From contig MAAF01000040.1 in the NCBI GenBank assembly GCA_002163005.1, positions 1 through 64,000 of the forward strand: a DNA stretch of 64,000 nucleotides, read 5' to 3'. The notes below the pieces were generated by a model that saw nothing but the letters and a program-made list of their open reading frames with translations, was not told the DNA's origin and searched no databases. Positions 63,859 through 64,000 of this stretch are shown here, in pieces. Within the stretch, counting starts at the first letter, position 1, and the number at the start of each line of letters is the position of its first letter. Made by a program: the position numbers and the translations under genes. Origin of the DNA: Colwellia psychrerythraea. Its GTDB lineage: Bacteria > Pseudomonadota > Gammaproteobacteria > Enterobacterales > Alteromonadaceae.

Positions 63859-63908
63859 AATAAAAAACTTAAACTATGTTGTTACGACGGTGTTAGCTCT
63901 ATAAATAA

Positions 63909-63943
63909 AGCAGTAAACTGTTATTAAACAGTTACTGCTCTTT
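63909..63943 (+). terminator. Terminator after pldA
   Basis: AGCAGTAAACTGTT (63909-63922) pairs with AACAGTTACTGCT (63927-63939) with one bulged A, then TTTT follows at 63941-63944. The last 60 bases of the window hold nothing recognisable. Confidence 0.7.
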
Positions 63944-64000
63944 TAATTAAGCCTGATTAAAGTTACCTGCGATTAAAGTTACCTTGGTGTGCAATACGAT

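Overview
The window looks like a chromosomal segment of a low-GC marine gammaproteobacterium of the Alteromonadales. Gene content and order point to Colwellia or a close relative; this is an inference from recognised families, since no database was searched. Supporting arrangements are yafS-gloB-mltD, ccoNOQP-fixH-ccoI-ccoS-fnr-uspE, and dctBD beside a porin and an SLC13 carrier.

Layout. (1) 1-3226: the N-terminal two thirds of pgi, cut by the window edge, then a hipBA-type toxin-antitoxin pair and intergenic repeats. (2) 3227-22597: a polysaccharide locus of about 19 kb, all on the minus strand. Read in transcription order it is wzz, wecA, manC, gmm, gmd, colC, colD, a GT10 transferase, wzx, an acyltransferase, a GT2, a GT4, wzy, a second GT4, a WecG/TagA-type transferase, ugd, a UDP-glucuronate epimerase, a terminator, and galU. 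The DegT-family enzyme has His in place of the PLP lysine, as in ColD, so the sugar made from GDP-mannose is best read as GDP-L-colitose rather than GDP-perosamine or plain GDP-fucose. Together these genes specify a Wzx/Wzy-type glycan started on undecaprenyl phosphate and likely to contain colitose, an acylated residue and a hexuronic acid. (3) 23060-25581: a conserved hypothetical gene, a MITE-like element and sbcB. (4) 25738-32131: a C4-dicarboxylate module. DctB and DctD are next to a divergent porin/SLC13 transporter pair, and each of those two genes has a sigma-54 promoter around a shared spacer. (5) 32590-36443: a 3-hydroxyisobutyrate dehydrogenase-like reductase, a glutathione peroxidase/OhrR-like operon with a candidate operator, and lysC behind a lysine riboswitch. 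(6) 36804-44353: a BCCT transporter, elyC, a Nif3-like gene, yafS, gloB, mltD and a lipoprotein. (7) 44529-55175: a complete cbb3 oxidase operon and its assembly genes, with an FNR-like regulator at each end, FNR and CRP boxes before ccoN, and uspE. (8) 55224-63858: pxpABC (5-oxoprolinase), an RND pump with its adaptor, a second MITE-like element and pldA.

Most of the window is ordinary core metabolism. The parts most worth a second look are the colitose branch with its GT10 transferase, an in-frame 27-bp tandem duplication in a glycosyltransferase, the paired sigma-54 promoters, the two FNR paralogues around the cbb3 operon, and the family of inverted-repeat elements. No tRNA, rRNA, CRISPR array, prophage or complete insertion sequence was seen.
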